Below, in pieces: positions 4,896 through 6,917 of a stretch of 6,917 nt of DNA. The stretch covers positions 1 to 6,917 of the forward strand of contig CABRFW010000088.1 in assembly GCA_902470265.1 (NCBI GenBank). The letters are read 5' to 3'. Position numbers and translations under genes: made by a program. The notes under the pieces are model-generated. The model was not told the origin of the DNA. It worked only from the letters and a program-made list of their open reading frames with translations, and did not search any database. The DNA is from an uncultured Collinsella sp. Its GTDB lineage: Bacteria; Actinomycetota; Coriobacteriia; Coriobacteriales; Coriobacteriaceae. Each line of letters begins with the position of its first letter. Position 1 is the stretch's first letter.

Positions 4896-6056
4896 TCATG
4901 TCCTTTGGCTTGTAAGACGAAAGAGCGCGGGGATATAAACCAAAGAAGAAATCCCGAGCGCGATAAGCAATACGACTCGAATGCCCACGATGTTGCTCAA
5001 CGCAGCATTGAACAAGTAGAAAAGGATAGCGCCCACCGCAACCATCTGGCTTTGAACCGAAATCAGTGAACAGCGCATCGATGAATCGGCAGCATTTTGG
5101 AAAACTGAGTATTTAATTGGAGCAAATAACGAGTAAGCGACCGTCTGCAGTACATAGAACACGGGCAGCAAATAGACCGGAGTAAAGGGAATCAAAAACA
5201 AAGCTGCCAATACTAAGCGAATGATGCCGCAAATACGCGCAAAACGGCCCTTCTCGACACGAGCAATCACACTGGGCACAATAAACCCTATGGAGGCGGA
5301 GGCAAAGAGCTGGACCGCAATGGTCACGCCCGAAGCGACGGCATTCATTCCGCGGCCTGCAAACAACAGTGAGAAAAAGTCTTCCAGAGCGACGAAGGCA
5401 AATGCCTGAGAACAGTCCATGATGAACGCTGACCGAAGAATGCCATTACCCGCAATAGCAGCACCGATCATCTTCGGGCTAATTCCATGCTCAGGTGTCG
5501 CTGCAGTGCCCCCTCTTCGCATCTCAGGAATGCAGACAACGACAACCAACGTCAACACCATTGCGATGATATCCGCCGAAAGACCAATGAGATATGCACC
5601 GACAGACGAAATGAAACCGCCCACGCAAGCGGAGATGGCATAAGAGGCATAGAAAACAAATCGCTCAACGACATTAAGTCTTACGAGCTGGTCCTGAGAG
5701 ACGCTGTCAATGTAGATCGCTTCTATGGATCCGCTCACACATGCAACGGCAAAACCTTTGAGAGCAAACGCGCCGATTAAAAGCAGAGGAGAACGGACGA
5801 GGAGCAGGGCGGCGTAATATCCAAGCATTCCCACGACGCCAACGAGACCGCTTGTCTTTCGTCCAAACCTATCAGCAATATAGCCAGTGGGAACTTCAAG
5901 AATGAACTTGCTCACTTGATAGGCAATCATCATGCTAGAAATCGCTACCATCGAGAATCCGACGAATGCAAGATAAACCGTCAGAAAATACAAGATGGTG
6001 CTGAAGTTCGACAGAAAAACGAACGTCATATAAAGCAAAACCGTACGGTTTTTCAT
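4896..6056 (-). CDS. Major facilitator superfamily transporter
   Basis: A 386-residue integral membrane protein rich in hydrophobic segments, consistent with the usual 12-helix MFS layout. Its loop motif EVPTGYIADRFGRK (about residues 54-67) is the MFS motif A between helices 2 and 3, and GSIEAIYIDS (about 109-118) resembles the EALxYDSL motif of drug-efflux-like subgroups. A polar loop rich in Arg, Gly and Pro (about 177-195) separates the two six-helix halves. The start is the ATG at 6054-6056 with GGAGG seven bases upstream; an in-frame TTG at 6080 would put the ribosome site inside the gene and was rejected. The substrate is unknown; efflux is suggested by motif style only. The gene lies 119 bases downstream of, and co-oriented with, a LysR-type regulator. 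Its sequence is visibly less GC-rich than the ackA genes (two 60-base samples: 43% and 55%, against 70% in ackA copy 2). Confidence 0.85.
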   Translation of the reverse strand: MKNRTVLLYMTFVFLSNFSTILYFLTVYLAFVGFSMVAISSMMIAYQVSKFILEVPTGYIADRFGRKTSGLVGVVGMLGYYAALLLVRSPLLLIGAFALKGFAVACVSGSIEAIYIDSVSQDQLVRLNVVERFVFYASYAISACVGGFISSVGAYLIGLSADIIAMVLTLVVVVCIPEMRRGGTAATPEHGISPKMIGAAIAGNGILRSAFIMDCSQAFAFVALEDFFSLLFAGRGMNAVASGVTIAVQLFASASIGFIVPSVIARVEKGRFARICGIIRLVLAALFLIPFTPVYLLPVFYVLQTVAYSLFAPIKYSVFQNAADSSMRCSLISVQSQMVAVGAILFYLFNAALSNIVGIRVVLLIALGISSLVYIPALFRLTSQRT

Positions 6057-6138
6057 GCTCCGCCCTCCAAGAGTCAGCAATCTAAATCGAAATCTTGGAA
6101 AAGCATGAGGGCAAAGCTGTCAGCTATGTGTTGTAAGG

Positions 6139-6157
6139 CGTCAATAATCACTTGACG
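6139..6157 (-). promoter_or_regulatory. Inverted repeat upstream of the transporter gene, candidate operator
   Basis: Perfect 6-bp arms CGTCAA (6139-6144) and TTGACG (6152-6157) flank seven bases in the gap between the LysR gene and the transporter. Read on the minus strand, the second-read arm is TTGACG, which resembles a -35 element, though no convincing -10 follows at 16-18 bp. Dyads of this size are typical targets of LysR-type regulators, so the neighbouring regulator is a plausible but unproven ligand. Confidence 0.35.
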
Positions 6158-6175
6158 TCTCGAAGCCAACTAATC

Positions 6176-6917
6176 TCACGAAGCGAGATGACGCAATAGA
6201 TGAAGAAATACCGTCTGGTGTCGATCGGTCCAGGCATTTTGTCGATAGCAAAAGTAGATGGGCAAGGCTACGTCATGCGAGGCTTCAATGGAGCACTCGC
6301 TCACTTCCAATCCATCTGATGCGAGAGAAGAGCCAGAAAAACTCAATATCAATCCCCCGGCTTGAAGAAACTCGGCCTGCGCCCTGTTTCCGTATTCGAC
6401 ATCGCGAAAGCGGAAATTAACCAGTTGAGCTTCGGGACATTGATTGATTGCATTGAGACAGGGTGACAAATTAATTGGAACAGCGAGCCTGCCGCCCAGC
6501 AACTCTCGAACGGTCATAGCGCCCACAGATTGATGACCCGCTGGACACGAAAGAACCTTGAGCTCCTTTTCACCCAAGTATTTCGAAGAAAGGACGCTGT
6601 CCCTTGGTTCCTCAAATGAGATGGCCGCATCCGAAATGCCAAGCACAAGTGATTCAAAGCATGTAGCCGTTGGCTGATGCCAAACATCAAGGTGAATCTG
6701 AGGATGCGAGCTTTCAAACGAGTCGTACCAGTTTTCGGAAAAAAGACGCCCCCGCCCGTGAAGACAGGGGGCGTAAAGACGAAAGTGGCCGTCGGGCGAA
6801 ACGCCGCCGTTCCCCGATTGGGTGTACTTTTTGAGATCGTCGACTTGTGCCAGGATCACGCGTGCACGACGCGCAAATTCTCTGCCCGCCGGAGACAAGA
6901 CAGCCCCCCCCCCGCCG
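6176..6917 (-). CDS. LysR-type transcriptional regulator, N-terminus beyond window
   Basis: About 247 codons are visible, of a family usually 290-320 residues long. The first recognisable block, VLSPAGREFARRARVILAQV, matches the wing-to-linker-helix junction (L-S/T-PAG) that follows the N-terminal winged helix-turn-helix, so the DNA-binding helices lie off the right edge. The remainder fits the two-lobed effector-binding domain: GHFRLYAP, EDL-like spacing around SFESSHPQIHLDVW, a DAAISFEEP strand, and a late FLQAGGLILSFSGSS segment. A TTG at 6898 is open but is internal to the domain and is not the real start. The effector is unknown. The likely target is the transporter downstream on the same strand. 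A terminator-like hairpin lies inside the coding region and a ten-base G run (coding strand) lies at the edge. Confidence 0.8.
   Translation of the reverse strand, partial: GGGGAVLSPAGREFARRARVILAQVDDLKKYTQSGNGGVSPDGHFRLYAPCLHGRGRLFSENWYDSFESSHPQIHLDVWHQPTATCFESLVLGISDAAISFEEPRDSVLSSKYLGEKELKVLSCPAGHQSVGAMTVRELLGGRLAVPINLSPCLNAINQCPEAQLVNFRFRDVEYGNRAQAEFLQAGGLILSFSGSSLASDGLEVSECSIEASHDVALPIYFCYRQNAWTDRHQTVFLHLLRHLAS
6739..6774 (-). terminator. Terminator-like hairpin inside the LysR coding region
   Basis: On the coding (minus) strand an 8-bp, GC-rich stem ACGCCCCC/GGGGGCGT (6774-6767 with 6753-6746) with a 13-base loop is followed by C and six T (6744-6739). This is the textbook form of an intrinsic terminator, placed around 50 codons into the visible part of the gene. 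The codons read through it as normal LysR protein. It could cause partial premature termination, or be a coincidence of codon choice. Confidence 0.5.
6904..6913 (-). repeat. Ten-base homopolymer (G on coding strand) in the LysR gene
   Basis: Ten consecutive C on plus (G on the coding strand) encode Gly-rich sequence directly before AVLSPAG. A one-base change would shift the frame between the DNA-binding and effector domains. It sits four bases from the window end, so it may reflect a contig edge or a base-calling error as well as a slippage site. Confidence 0.7.

Noticed and set aside
6057..6080. TTG start giving an eight-residue longer transporter
   Set aside because: The strong GGAGG at seven bases before the ATG at 6056 would lie inside the coding region, and nothing resembling a ribosome site was identified before the TTG.

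Overview
The window looks like a high-GC, anaerobic, fermentative actinobacterium, most likely a gut Coriobacteriia such as Collinsella. This is inferred from codon use, the style of the Pta and AckA proteins and the GC-rich intergenic terminators; there is no marker gene to settle it.

Layout. (1) 1-487, minus: the N-terminal part of a UDP-galactopyranose mutase gene (glf), cut by the window edge. (2) 488-718: a divergent promoter region with two TATAAT boxes facing opposite ways, hairpins in the glf leader and a terminator-like hairpin in the pta leader. (3) 719-1699, plus: pta, phosphate acetyltransferase. (4) 1700-2253: a gene-free convergent region holding a perfect 29-bp inverted repeat wrapped around a strong hairpin, then an array of five degenerate 16-bp repeats in alternating orientation, then the ackA terminator. 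(5) 2254-3432 and 3597-4775, both minus: two complete acetate kinase genes of 392 codons, about 60% identical by hand alignment. Each has its own terminator, and the first has a good promoter of its own. (6) 4896-6056, minus: a 386-residue major facilitator transporter. (7) 6176-6917, minus: a LysR-type regulator cut by the window edge within its DNA-binding region.

Together, pta and the ackA pair encode the acetyl-CoA to acetyl phosphate to acetate route, which yields one ATP per acetate. The genes are not in the usual ackA-pta operon: pta faces the two ackA genes across a structured intergenic region, so the levels of the two enzymes can be set separately. The ackA copies differ at conserved active-site-region positions, which suggests divergence rather than simple dosage. 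The transporter and LysR genes have less GC-rich sequence than the ackA genes and form a separate module, possibly acquired.

The most unusual signals are non-coding: the 16-bp repeat array (2008-2179), the nested hairpin after pta (1715-1845), a canonical terminator structure inside the LysR coding region (6739-6774) and a run of ten G/C bases in the LysR gene at the window edge.
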